Shown here one piece after another: positions 8,693 to 17,253 of a stretch of 64,000 nt of DNA. Positions within the stretch are counted from its first letter, which is position 1, and each line of letters starts with the position of its first letter. Under the pieces are notes generated by a model. That model was not told where the DNA came from. It was given only the letters and a program-made list of their open reading frames with translations, and made no database searches. Position numbers and translations under genes: made by a program. This DNA is from Lactobacillus kullabergensis (GTDB lineage: Bacteria > Bacillota > Bacilli > Lactobacillales > Lactobacillaceae). Where the stretch lies: positions 43,659-107,658 of the forward strand of contig NZ_KQ033870.1 in the NCBI RefSeq assembly GCF_000967195.1. Reading direction: 5' to 3'.

Positions 8693-9811
8693 ATGAAGAG
8701 AACTTATTTTAAGGCAAATTTTACTATTGCACGCAAATCAAAGAAAAATATTCTGTTAATGGGCGCTTTGGTTTTATTCATGGTTCTCTTTGTACTAGTG
8801 GTTGAAGCTCAAAACTTGGGAGATAACTACCGTCAGTGGCGCTCATACTATGATTCTCTTGAGGTTAATATCAGTTATTTTGACAGCAGTTTATTACGCA
8901 AACAAGAATATAAAGAGACTTATGACAATTTAAATGCCCAAGAAGGTTGTATTTTCAGTTTGCAAAATGGGGAAGTTTTAAGTGATCCCCAAACTTATTT
9001 AGACGGATCGATCACGTTATTTCAAACCATGTTAGACGGCTACCGCAATAATTATCTGGGAGCCAGCACATTGAATGTTCCACCCAAGTATCAATTGCAT
9101 CAAAGATTAGTTACCTATAAATATCTTTATCGTCATCATATACCTGCAGTTATGAATTCAAAGGCATCAGCAACTTATTTAATCTATATTCTCAATTTTG
9201 TGGCTATTTTTATTTTCTTTTATATTTTGCTTATTTCTAATGATGTGTGGATGGTTAAGTTGGATCATGATACGGTTTTGCGCAATATCCCTTATCGTGT
9301 AGAAGATGAGGTTAAAGGCAAAACCATGATCAATTTGGCTTTAGCCTTGGGTCCTTTACTTATTGGACTAGTTGGTGCATATCTTTTTGCCGGCTTACGA
9401 AATGGCTTTCGCAGTTTAAATTACCCTAACGTTTTTTACTTTAATAAAATAATAGCAATCCCAGTCTGGTTGGATTGTTTGCTCTTTTTACTTTATACCG
9501 CAGTATTGGTAGTATTTGTGACCAGTTTAACTTTACTTCTTAACCAGATAACAAAAAATGTATATCTCACTACCTTTATTGGTATTGCTCTATATGTATT
9601 AACGTATTTGCCTGCCAAAATGCTTAAATTTATTGCTTGGCTGCCATCTGCATATTTAAATGTTAATGATGTGCTTAATGGTACTGTGGCAAGTAAAACA
9701 GGATTTGCAGGGCTAAACATAGTCACCAGCGGCTGTATCCTATTAGTTTGGTCATTTATTTTGATCATCTGGTTCAGACACTTGGTTAATAAAGGAGGTA
9801 TTGCACGATGA
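8693..9811 (+). CDS. ABC-2-like permease subunit, first of two
   Basis: The 372-residue protein has one N-terminal membrane helix (about residues 22-40), a long hydrophilic section to about residue 155, and five or so helices in the C-terminal half. This is the arrangement of ABC-2-type exporters with an extracellular loop. I do not recognise a specific family. Its stop overlaps the start of a similar protein, and an ATPase follows, so the three genes form one transporter. Substrate unknown; small-peptide export or immunity are possible for such sets in lactobacilli. Confidence 0.7.
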   Translation: MKRTYFKANFTIARKSKKNILLMGALVLFMVLFVLVVEAQNLGDNYRQWRSYYDSLEVNISYFDSSLLRKQEYKETYDNLNAQEGCIFSLQNGEVLSDPQTYLDGSITLFQTMLDGYRNNYLGASTLNVPPKYQLHQRLVTYKYLYRHHIPAVMNSKASATYLIYILNFVAIFIFFYILLISNDVWMVKLDHDTVLRNIPYRVEDEVKGKTMINLALALGPLLIGLVGAYLFAGLRNGFRSLNYPNVFYFNKIIAIPVWLDCLLFLLYTAVLVVFVTSLTLLLNQITKNVYLTTFIGIALYVLTYLPAKMLKFIAWLPSAYLNVNDVLNGTVASKTGFAGLNIVTSGCILLVWSFILIIWFRHLVNKGGIAR

Positions 9812-11070
9812 AATGGCGTTATTTCCTCTTTCAGTTGAAGGCTTTTTTGGTTAATCCCAAAAATATTGGATTGTTTATTGCTACTGTGATTATGTCTTTA
9901 TATTTTAGTCTGGTCAGTGTGCCTAACCGTCAGGTAATTGAACAAGTCGATGCCAAGCCTATTAAAAAGGAATATATTGATGATACAGCCTTTCTGAAAG
10001 TGGCTATGCAAGAGATTGCTTATTCCAAGAAGCCAGGTTATTATTCTATTCCTAGCAAAGGGGCAGTGGACGCTGTCAGTACTTACCCACAGGTCTTATC
10101 TTATGATAAAAAAATATTGCGCGCTATAAAGAAAAAAGACTGGGATGCTTATGCTAAATACGCCAGTGCTCGTTATCAATATATTGACGAGTTAATCTTT
10201 GTGGAAGGTAACCAAAACTTTTTGTATCCAGCTGCGTATAATCAAAATGATAATTTTAAGCAGGATGGTCATTTTGGCTATCAACGGACGTATCACTTGT
10301 ATAACGCACTTCTAGCCGGTAAAAAGGATAAGCAAACAGGGCTGAATAAAAACATTTTGGAAGAGCGCACAACATTACAAGTAATTCAAAACTCACTTTC
10401 TGGCTGGGCAGTCTTAATAATGGTAGTGATAGTTTGTTTCTTTGCTGCGGACATTGTGACTAATGACAGGAAATATTATACGGTCTTGGAAAATATTCCT
10501 TTAAGTAAACGCACTATTTTATGGTTGAAAACTGGAGTTGTTGAAGTAGGGGTTTTGCTTGACTTTGTAGTAGCTGGGATAATTGCTCTTCTTTGTATAA
10601 CACCTAGATATGGTTTGGGATCATTAAGACTAAATACTGTTGATTATTTAGGCAAAATAAACTTCAAAGCAACCTTTAGGACTGAAACACTAGGTATGTA
10701 TTATTTGCAGTTTATCATTTTTGCAATCATTATTTCGTTTATCTTTATCAGGTTAACAATTCTGCTGTCAATCGTTTTGCGTAACGAATATGTTGCCGGC
10801 ATGCTTAGCAGTCTGTTTGCTATCAGTGCGAAGATGCTTTACTTCTCGTTGGGCATGGGCTTTGTTTACCCGTTTTTGGAAAAATGGCCTATGACTTACT
10901 TTTCTATCGGTGACAGTATTACCGGCAACTTGGCTTATTTGATGGATGCACCCGGATGGGGCTTTACTGCTGGCTTAGGGCCACTCATTTGTCTGGCACT
11001 TGTCATTGAAATTTTACTGTTTTTGTTCACGCAAATTAAAAGCATCCCTTTAGTTAGACGAGGTGATTAA
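9808..11070 (+). CDS. ABC-2-like permease subunit, second of two
   Basis: The 420-residue protein repeats the plan of its upstream neighbour: one helix near the N-terminus, a soluble loop of about 160 residues and a C-terminal cluster of helices. The ATG overlaps the preceding stop by four bases and has AAAGGAGG ahead of it. Tight coupling and like topology suggest a heterodimeric membrane part energised by the ATPase that follows. Confidence 0.7.
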   Translation: MKWRYFLFQLKAFLVNPKNIGLFIATVIMSLYFSLVSVPNRQVIEQVDAKPIKKEYIDDTAFLKVAMQEIAYSKKPGYYSIPSKGAVDAVSTYPQVLSYDKKILRAIKKKDWDAYAKYASARYQYIDELIFVEGNQNFLYPAAYNQNDNFKQDGHFGYQRTYHLYNALLAGKKDKQTGLNKNILEERTTLQVIQNSLSGWAVLIMVVIVCFFAADIVTNDRKYYTVLENIPLSKRTILWLKTGVVEVGVLLDFVVAGIIALLCITPRYGLGSLRLNTVDYLGKINFKATFRTETLGMYYLQFIIFAIIISFIFIRLTILLSIVLRNEYVAGMLSSLFAISAKMLYFSLGMGFVYPFLEKWPMTYFSIGDSITGNLAYLMDAPGWGFTAGLGPLICLALVIEILLFLFTQIKSIPLVRRGD

Positions 11071-11071
11071 A

Positions 11072-11941
11072 ATGTTAAAAATAAAAGATGTCACATTGGC
11101 ATTTGGAAAAAACGTTGTTTTAGACGATGTTAACTTGGAATTTAAGCAGGGCGAGATCGTTGGTCTCGTAGCGCCTAATGGTACTGGTAAGTCGACCTTG
11201 ATCAACGTTATTTTGCATAATCTGACGCCGCAAAAAGGGTTTGTTGAATATGAAAATACACGTTATCAAACACAAAAAGACACGATTAAATTACACCAGG
11301 AAATCTGCTCGTTTCCTGAACAAAGCGACCTGTTTCCCTTTATGACTGGACGGGATCATCTTAATTTATACGCTGATCTTTGGCACAATTCTGAAAAGCC
11401 CGTTGAGCAAATAATTACTGACTTGCAAATGGAAAATTACGTGGATAAGAAAGTACAGACTTATTCTTTAGGGATGAAACAGCGACTTTGTTTTGCAATG
11501 GTAGTAGCAGCTGATTCTCCTGTAATGTTGTTAGATGAAGTAATGAATGGACTTGATCCACAGAACGTAGCTTTAATTTCACAGATGCTTCTTAAACTAA
11601 AGGATGAAAACAAGTTAATCATTATGGCTTCACACCTTTTGTCTAACTTGCAGCAATATGCTGACAGGGTCTTGTTTATGGGTAAAGGACACATTATTGA
11701 AGATCTAGACAATAAAAAGCAAAATAAACGGTATTTAAAGATGCAGTCTACCCCTGAAACGACTAAGTTGCTAGCTAATTATGATTACGAAACTTTGCCT
11801 AATAACCTGATATTAGTTCCTCTAGAAAAAATTGAGCAGGATAAGCTGACGCAACTTATAGCCAGCTTAGTTAGAGCTGATATTCAATACGCAGTTGAAA
11901 GAATTGATATCGAAGACTTATTTAATAAATTTTATGATTAG
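11072..11941 (+). CDS. ABC transporter ATP-binding subunit
   Basis: The 289-residue ATPase has Walker A APNGTGKST, a slightly divergent signature YSLGMKQR and Walker B PVMLLDEVMNGLD, typical of ABC-2 exporter ATPases, with an extra C-terminal domain of about 80 residues. A GTG at 11063 is in frame, but the ATG at 11072 is better placed behind GAGGTG. It is the last gene of the three-gene system and converges on the Rgg gene with a four-base overlap of the gene ends. Confidence 0.88.
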   Translation: MLKIKDVTLAFGKNVVLDDVNLEFKQGEIVGLVAPNGTGKSTLINVILHNLTPQKGFVEYENTRYQTQKDTIKLHQEICSFPEQSDLFPFMTGRDHLNLYADLWHNSEKPVEQIITDLQMENYVDKKVQTYSLGMKQRLCFAMVVAADSPVMLLDEVMNGLDPQNVALISQMLLKLKDENKLIIMASHLLSNLQQYADRVLFMGKGHIIEDLDNKKQNKRYLKMQSTPETTKLLANYDYETLPNNLILVPLEKIEQDKLTQLIASLVRADIQYAVERIDIEDLFNKFYD

Positions 11942-12783
11942 TTTAAAGCTTTAACCTGATTTAATATTTGCAGAAAATAAGCAGCCGTAGTTTGCATGTC
12001 CATATTAGTTAAAAAATGAATGATTGAGACAGCTGCTTCATCATTGGCAGTATTGTGAAATGTAAGAATTGCATTTAAAAATTTGCGCCCAACAATTAAC
12101 AACATTTCGTTATCTGGTAAGTCAATCTGGTTTATTCGTGTTAGCAGTTTATCTGCAAATTTAAACTGACTATTTGTAATTAAACCAATTACAGCTTCAA
12201 ATAGAGCTGCTATACCAAAATGAAATGTACCTTCTCCTGCCTTTTTAATAAAAGAAATATTGCTGATAACCTGAACAGAGATTTGGTAAATAATTCTAGG
12301 ACTAATAATAGGTATAACATTGGCAAACAGTGAAAGAAATTCATGGCCCCAAACAGTTATTTTACTTAACTGATGGTTTAATTCGTTTTGCTGGGCTATA
12401 GGAAAGATGTTGTGTTGTGAAGTTTTATAATACAAACTGTAGGCTATTGCTGCATAATCGAGGTCAAAAGGATCTTGACTTGACTCGTATTTATTTAATG
12501 CCGCTTGAGCCAGTTTTTTCAAATAGTTTTTGTCGTGGTTATTCCAAGATTCTTCTAAAATAAGCGCAATATGATCCTGCGGGTCGAGTTTAGCAAGCGC
12601 AATATATTCAGTTGCCGATAAACTAATTCTTTCGCACAGTTTTAACACCCGGTTAAAATCCATATGGCCCTGATCATTTTCCCAGCGAGAAAGCATTTGA
12701 ATGGAACAAATGCCTTTAGCTGCTTCTTTAAGCGTAATATGCTGTTTTTTCCTTAATTGTTTAAATTCAATTCCTGACTGCAT
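11938..12783 (-). CDS. Rgg/GadR/MutR-family transcriptional regulator
   Basis: The 281-residue protein has an N-terminal XRE-type helix-turn-helix (LRKKQHITLKEAAKGICS...LSRWENDQ, about residues 9-40) and a helical repeat C-terminal domain as in Rgg regulators, which often bind short signalling peptides. It is divergent from the ABC exporter at 12918 and convergent with the three-gene ABC system. I looked for a short hydrophobic peptide gene next to it and did not find a convincing one. Target and ligand are unknown. Confidence 0.85.
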   Translation of the reverse strand: MQSGIEFKQLRKKQHITLKEAAKGICSIQMLSRWENDQGHMDFNRVLKLCERISLSATEYIALAKLDPQDHIALILEESWNNHDKNYLKKLAQAALNKYESSQDPFDLDYAAIAYSLYYKTSQHNIFPIAQQNELNHQLSKITVWGHEFLSLFANVIPIISPRIIYQISVQVISNISFIKKAGEGTFHFGIAALFEAVIGLITNSQFKFADKLLTRINQIDLPDNEMLLIVGRKFLNAILTFHNTANDEAAVSIIHFLTNMDMQTTAAYFLQILNQVKALN

Positions 12784-12814
12784 GCTATTTTGTCCTTTTT
12801 AAGATATTATGCAC

Positions 12815-12838
12815 TTTTTTCTCATATATGAGAAAAAA
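12815..12838. promoter_or_regulatory. 24-base perfect palindrome in the Rgg/ABC divergent promoter region
   Basis: The palindrome is six T, CTCATATATGAG, six A. It is the most symmetric element in the gap between the Rgg start (12783) and the exporter start (12918). A second inverted pair, TAAGATATT (12800-12808) and AATATCTTA (12878-12886), brackets it. It is a good candidate for the Rgg operator; a weak hairpin is the alternative. Confidence 0.5.
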
Positions 12839-12917
12839 AAGCCAGAAAAATAATTCATGCTTTAATATGTTTTAAAAAATATCTTAACCATTTTAATAAT
12901 AAAGAAGGAGTAGAAAA

Positions 12918-14516
12918 ATGCAATCTTCATTAAAATTTGCACCTAAATGGAAACTCGTTGCCTACACACTTTTAGCAATAGTAATGGCATTTGGCAATGT
13001 GGTAATTGCATATGTCACTAAGATCATGTTAAATGCAGCGCAATATCGTCAAGGCGATAGCGGCAATTTAATTAGAATTGCTGGCATTGGTGCCGCAACA
13101 ATCTTAATTATTATGTTGTCTAATTTTGTGTACCGTTATATCAAGTACGCTATTATTCAGGATGTCAATGTTTATCTTAAAGACAAAACGATGAGCTACC
13201 TGATTGAACAACGCAGTGACTCACAAAAGGATGGTTTAAGTCTGATGACGAACGATCTTAAACAGATTGAGACGTCTAAGACTACAAATGAATTAATGAT
13301 CATTGCAGAATTAGTATCTTTTTTGCTATCAGTAGTAGTTGGTTTAATCAATTCCTGGATTTTAACTTTAATTTTTATGGTAACTACTTTAATTCCTGGA
13401 CTAGTGCAAAGGGCTTTTACCAAAACAATTCAAGCAAAAGCAAAAGTTTGGGAGACAAATAACATCGCATACACTCAGAGTGTGAATGACGGGTTAAACG
13501 GAGCGCAGACTGTGGGCTTATACGATGCCCAAAGTTCGACTATTAGTAAAGTGGTTAATAGTGCCAAAAGAATGGAAGAAGCATTAAAGAACTTAAACTT
13601 CACACAAGCTGCAGCAGGAGAGGTCATTATGGCTTTTGCAGATATTTTTAGCTTTATACTGCCGTTTCTAGTAGGTGCCATCTTAATGCTGCAAGGTCAA
13701 ATTGGTGTTGGTACTTTAATTATGATAGTGCAACTGTCTAATGAATTTATTAACCCGATAGTTAATATTTTTGAACAATTGAATGCAATCAAGTCTACTA
13801 AGCCGATGTGGGATAAAGTAGAGCAGGCTCTGTCTTTTTCAGCTGACAGTACTAAAAGTGCGAAAACTGGTCAATTTACTGGTTTGAAAGTTGAAGATGC
13901 AACATACAGTCAAGGTGGCAGAGAGATTTTCACTCATCTTAATCTTACCGTAGCACCTAATGAAAAAATCTTGCTCATGGCACCTAGTGGTTGGGGAAAG
14001 ACTACGTTGTTAAATTTAATGTTAGGTAAAATTAAACCTAGTGAAGGTCATGTTTATATTGATGGTGAAGATGTCACTGGCAACTGGACCAAAGCTCACG
14101 ATAATTTCAGTTACGTTAACCAAAAGCCGTTTATCTTTGATGATACAATTAAGTTTAATATTTTACTGGGGCGGAAGGCTTCTCCAGAAAGTTTGGCTAA
14201 AGCAGTTGAATCGGCGGGACTAACTGAACTCGTGGATGAAAAAGGCTGGGATTATCAGGTTGGTGAAAAGGGGGCAAATTTATCCGGAGGACAAATCCAA
14301 AGAATTGAAATTGCACGTGCTTTTCTCTCTGAACGGCCAGTATTGCTCGCTGATGAAGCTACTAGTGCCCTCGATCCGGAACTGTCACTTGCAATTCATA
14401 AAACGTTATTAAAAAAGCCTAATTTGGCAGTAATTGAAGTTGCTCATAAAATTTCTGAAACTGAAAAGTCGTTGTTTGATAGAATAATTAATTTGAATGG
14501 AAAAAATGGAGAATAA
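12918..14516 (+). CDS. ABC exporter, fused permease/ATPase
   Basis: The 532-residue half-transporter has five or six membrane helices over residues 1-280 and an ATPase domain with Walker A APSGWGKTT, signature LSGGQ and Walker B PVLLADEATSALD. The Trp inside Walker A is unusual but leaves the GKT core. It is similar throughout to the gene at 2-1396. AGAAGGAG precedes the ATG. Divergence from an Rgg gene suggests peptide-signalled control. The substrate is unknown. Confidence 0.88.
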   Translation: MQSSLKFAPKWKLVAYTLLAIVMAFGNVVIAYVTKIMLNAAQYRQGDSGNLIRIAGIGAATILIIMLSNFVYRYIKYAIIQDVNVYLKDKTMSYLIEQRSDSQKDGLSLMTNDLKQIETSKTTNELMIIAELVSFLLSVVVGLINSWILTLIFMVTTLIPGLVQRAFTKTIQAKAKVWETNNIAYTQSVNDGLNGAQTVGLYDAQSSTISKVVNSAKRMEEALKNLNFTQAAAGEVIMAFADIFSFILPFLVGAILMLQGQIGVGTLIMIVQLSNEFINPIVNIFEQLNAIKSTKPMWDKVEQALSFSADSTKSAKTGQFTGLKVEDATYSQGGREIFTHLNLTVAPNEKILLMAPSGWGKTTLLNLMLGKIKPSEGHVYIDGEDVTGNWTKAHDNFSYVNQKPFIFDDTIKFNILLGRKASPESLAKAVESAGLTELVDEKGWDYQVGEKGANLSGGQIQRIEIARAFLSERPVLLADEATSALDPELSLAIHKTLLKKPNLAVIEVAHKISETEKSLFDRIINLNGKNGE

Positions 14517-14772
14517 AGAATTATTAATGCGTTATATTGATAATGATGGAGTTGTTAAAGTTTGGCCTGGTAAGGCTAAAAACCGGCTGTTGATTTTACA
14601 ATATTTGGCAACTAAATTTGAACCAGCAAAAAAATATTCTGAGCAGGAAGTAAATTTAATTTTAATGCGTTATGTGGCTGATTATGTTACCAGAAGGCGA
14701 GATTTAATTGAAAATCATCTTTTAAAGAGAACGGATGATGGTCGAATTTACTGGCTAAATGAAGAAAATTAA
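14497..14772 (+). CDS. DUF2087-domain protein
   Basis: The 91-residue protein matches DUF2087: KVWPGKAKNRLLILQYLATKFEP, then YSEQEVNLILMRYVADYVTRRRDLIENHLLKR and YWL near the end. Such domains are small winged-helix-like modules often attached to regulators, and here one stands alone. It overlaps the exporter end by 20 bases, so the two are translated together. The start is uncertain: ATG at 14497, 14506 or 14527 are all in frame, and none has a clear ribosome site. Confidence 0.75.
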   Translation: MEKMENKELLMRYIDNDGVVKVWPGKAKNRLLILQYLATKFEPAKKYSEQEVNLILMRYVADYVTRRRDLIENHLLKRTDDGRIYWLNEEN

Positions 14773-15352
14773 AAAAACAAATAATGTATGTCAGCAATTG
14801 AAGGATAAATTTGGGGATATTAATGTAGCTAAATCATCTGAAAACTAGTCAGCAAGAGTGCTTAATGCTTTTGCAATCTATTTAAATTAAAGAGCTGGCG
14901 ATCTATTAAATATGTTACAGTCCAAAGAATATAAACTTGATATTAACAATGAAAAACAAATTATTCAGGGCGTTTATGTGTCTGATAAAGCTATGTATTT
15001 TGAGCTAAGAGGAGTTATTGTGGCTAGTCATCTAGAAGGTTAGGACCCAATTAAAAAAGATGTTGAAAGCGTATCAGATGGAGTTCTTAACCCAGACCCA
15101 GAGGAAGTTAAAGAAATTATGGAAATTTGGTAGGTAAATATCACCCTGGTAATTTTCAAAAAAATGGCTATGAATTTTTCGATCATTCACGCTTTGATTA
15201 TGCAGAGAAAAATATCAAAGACATTATTCATGGTCAGTCCAAACAAGTAAGCTTAGAAGCAGACTATTTAAATTACTAGATGAATAAACTTCATACAATC
15301 ATTTAAAGAGGGTAATGGCCGTAGTTGTAAAGTGCTTATGCTTGCTAGCTAA
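14759..15352 (+). pseudogene. Decayed Fic-family gene
   Basis: From the ATG at 14759 one frame gives a continuous protein broken by four stops (after SSEN, YLN, ASHLEG and MEIW). The frame then shifts to GKYHPGNFQKNGYEFFDHSR and ends with FKEGNGRSCKVLMLAS in a further shift (15302-15349). That last piece is the core of the Fic motif HPFxxGNGRxxR, preceded by the fitting YMNKLHTI in remnant form. Functional Fic proteins transfer AMP or similar groups to target proteins. No intact frame remains, so the gene is dead. It overlaps the end of the DUF2087 gene. Confidence 0.7.
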
Positions 15353-15355
15353 TAT

Positions 15356-15402
15356 CAAAATAACCACTTTACTTTTAATTGAAGTAAAAGTGGTTATTTT
15401 GA
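15356..15402. terminator. Bidirectional terminator
   Basis: A long stem (AAAATAACCACTTT... paired with ...AAAGTGGTTATTTT) with A and T flanks separates the Fic remnant from the convergent flavoprotein genes. Confidence 0.8.
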
Positions 15403-15428
15403 TTTTTAGAATTTATAAAGAAATTATA

Positions 15429-17240
15429 TTATTTGATTTTTGTTAATGCATCATTTACAGCGCTTTTAACAGCTTTCGAAGTCAGCGAAGCACCAGAAAC
15501 CGCATCAACATTGGTTGAATTAGATTCAATAATGTTGTGAAGCAAAGGTTTAATGATTTTTTGACCAATTTCCTTAGTTTCACTTTGTTTGATTACATTG
15601 ATATCTTGGATATTTTGGTTATTTTTATCCATGGTTACTTTGACTACGAATTCATTTCCCATGCCTTGATCACTTTTACCCAGAAACTGATTGGCACCAA
15701 GTTGGTAATTTTCTGTTTGTTCATCACTAGCTAGAATTTTAGGGTCGAGTGGAGCAACACTATCCGCTTTTTCTACTGGTTCTTGGGCGACATTTTCTCC
15801 AGCAATTTTGCCAAATATCAACAACTCTGCAACATCTTGACCAGCTTGATATTGATTAGTGGTTATACTACCGGCTTCGCCAGCACTATATAAGCCCTTG
15901 ATTGCCGAACCATCTGGCTTTAAAACTTCAGCCTTTTCGTTTCTGCGTGGACCACCCTGAGTGTTTAAAGCTGCAGGTTGCAACTTAATTGCGTATATTT
16001 GTCCATCAGCAAGTGGGGTCATTGTTTGGCCATTTCTGCTAAATGAATAATCCTTGCCTAATTTAGCAAGTTCGTTAAAGTCCTTAACTGTGTTAGTAAA
16101 AATGGTTGAATCAAAATTAAGTTTTGCGGCAAGTTCACTAGCAGAGGAGGCTGCAATTGCTTTATTTAAAGCAGATTGTAATGCACTATCCTGTATTTGT
16201 TCCAATTTGGCTTTTTGCTTTTGGTCAAAAATAATCCAAGATTGTGTAGTCAGATATGGGTGTCTGCCAAAGCCATGAATAAACAAATAGCCGGCTTTAG
16301 AATGCTGGTCTTCTGCAAAGTAACGTGTGCCATCATTACCTACAACAAAAATGCTGCCTGTGTATAGTTCAGGCCAAGTGTATGATAAAATGCCGCGCTG
16401 GCCATTTGCAACTGCATAAGTCAAACCGTGATATAAGCCACCGCCATTGTAAACACTGGTATGCCACTGATCGGCACCAGCTTCAATACTTAAATTGATA
16501 GAATCCCCCTTATTATATAGAGTACCCATTGGCACCATTTTAGGAACGCCTAGGTAATCCTGAATTCGTTCAGGATCGTTTTCAAAGCCGCCGGCTGTGA
16601 AAACAACACCTTTTTTGGCGTGGACGTATACTTCTTGTCCATGTCTGTTGATTACTGCTCCTATGACTTTGCCGGTTGAGTCTTGCACTAAGTAAATAGC
16701 CGGAGATTCATACCAAATGGTAATATGATCAAGGCGTTTCATGACCTCATTTCTGAGAACTTTCCACAAAACTCCGTCTTCAATTTGCTGCCCATCATGT
16801 ACAGTGTATAAGTCATAGTCGGAAGCTCCCGGATAGTCAGGATAATCAGGGAAATCTCCTTTGACCGATTGAACTGCTGGTCTGTCTGGATGTGCTAAAA
16901 AGCTGAAAGGTTCAACATGAAGGTATTTTTTTAAGTAATTAGGCATATCAGCTACGCCATCAACAAAAGTATCTATGATTTTTTGATTAAGATCAAAGGG
17001 TGCTGTCATTTTGGAATAGTATTTTTGATAAGAAGATTTGCTTTTTGTACCTGCAATCATTTGTCCACAATAACGAGTATTACCACCTTCGTGGCCAACT
17101 GGTGCAACATCTGTTAAAAGTACTTTGCAATTATTGTCAGCAGCAAACCTTGCGGCAGTAGCGCCTGCTCCTCCAAAACCAATAACTATAACATCGAAAT
17201 CAGCTTGCCATTTAAAATTGTTAATTTGTGTTGTTAGCAT
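15429..17240 (-). CDS. Fumarate-reductase-like flavoprotein with C-terminal FMN domain
   Basis: The 603-residue protein has a FAD-binding-2 domain (dinucleotide motif GFGGAG at residues 21-26, HEGGNTRYCGQ soon after) and, from about residue 535, an FMN_bind domain ending in DAVSGASLTS (from residue 579). That motif is the site where a flavin transferase (ApbE) attaches FMN to Ser/Thr. There is no signal peptide, so it acts in the cytosol. Relatives reduce the C=C bond of fumarate, urocanate or hydroxycinnamates. The substrate is unknown. It lies 13 bases after its upstream partner; no apbE is in the window. Confidence 0.85.
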   Translation of the reverse strand: MLTTQINNFKWQADFDVIVIGFGGAGATAARFAADNNCKVLLTDVAPVGHEGGNTRYCGQMIAGTKSKSSYQKYYSKMTAPFDLNQKIIDTFVDGVADMPNYLKKYLHVEPFSFLAHPDRPAVQSVKGDFPDYPDYPGASDYDLYTVHDGQQIEDGVLWKVLRNEVMKRLDHITIWYESPAIYLVQDSTGKVIGAVINRHGQEVYVHAKKGVVFTAGGFENDPERIQDYLGVPKMVPMGTLYNKGDSINLSIEAGADQWHTSVYNGGGLYHGLTYAVANGQRGILSYTWPELYTGSIFVVGNDGTRYFAEDQHSKAGYLFIHGFGRHPYLTTQSWIIFDQKQKAKLEQIQDSALQSALNKAIAASSASELAAKLNFDSTIFTNTVKDFNELAKLGKDYSFSRNGQTMTPLADGQIYAIKLQPAALNTQGGPRRNEKAEVLKPDGSAIKGLYSAGEAGSITTNQYQAGQDVAELLIFGKIAGENVAQEPVEKADSVAPLDPKILASDEQTENYQLGANQFLGKSDQGMGNEFVVKVTMDKNNQNIQDINVIKQSETKEIGQKIIKPLLHNIIESNSTNVDAVSGASLTSKAVKSAVNDALTKIK

Positions 17241-17253
17241 TTTTTAAAATCCT

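Noticed and set aside
12784..12917. Short hydrophobic signal peptide gene next to the Rgg regulator
   Set aside because: No frame in the divergent gap on either strand has both a start with ribosome site and a hydrophobic C-terminal segment.
36..14516. A single composite transposon or island carrying both ABC exporters
   Set aside because: The two exporters are paralogous, but no transposase, terminal repeats or attachment sites were seen around them.
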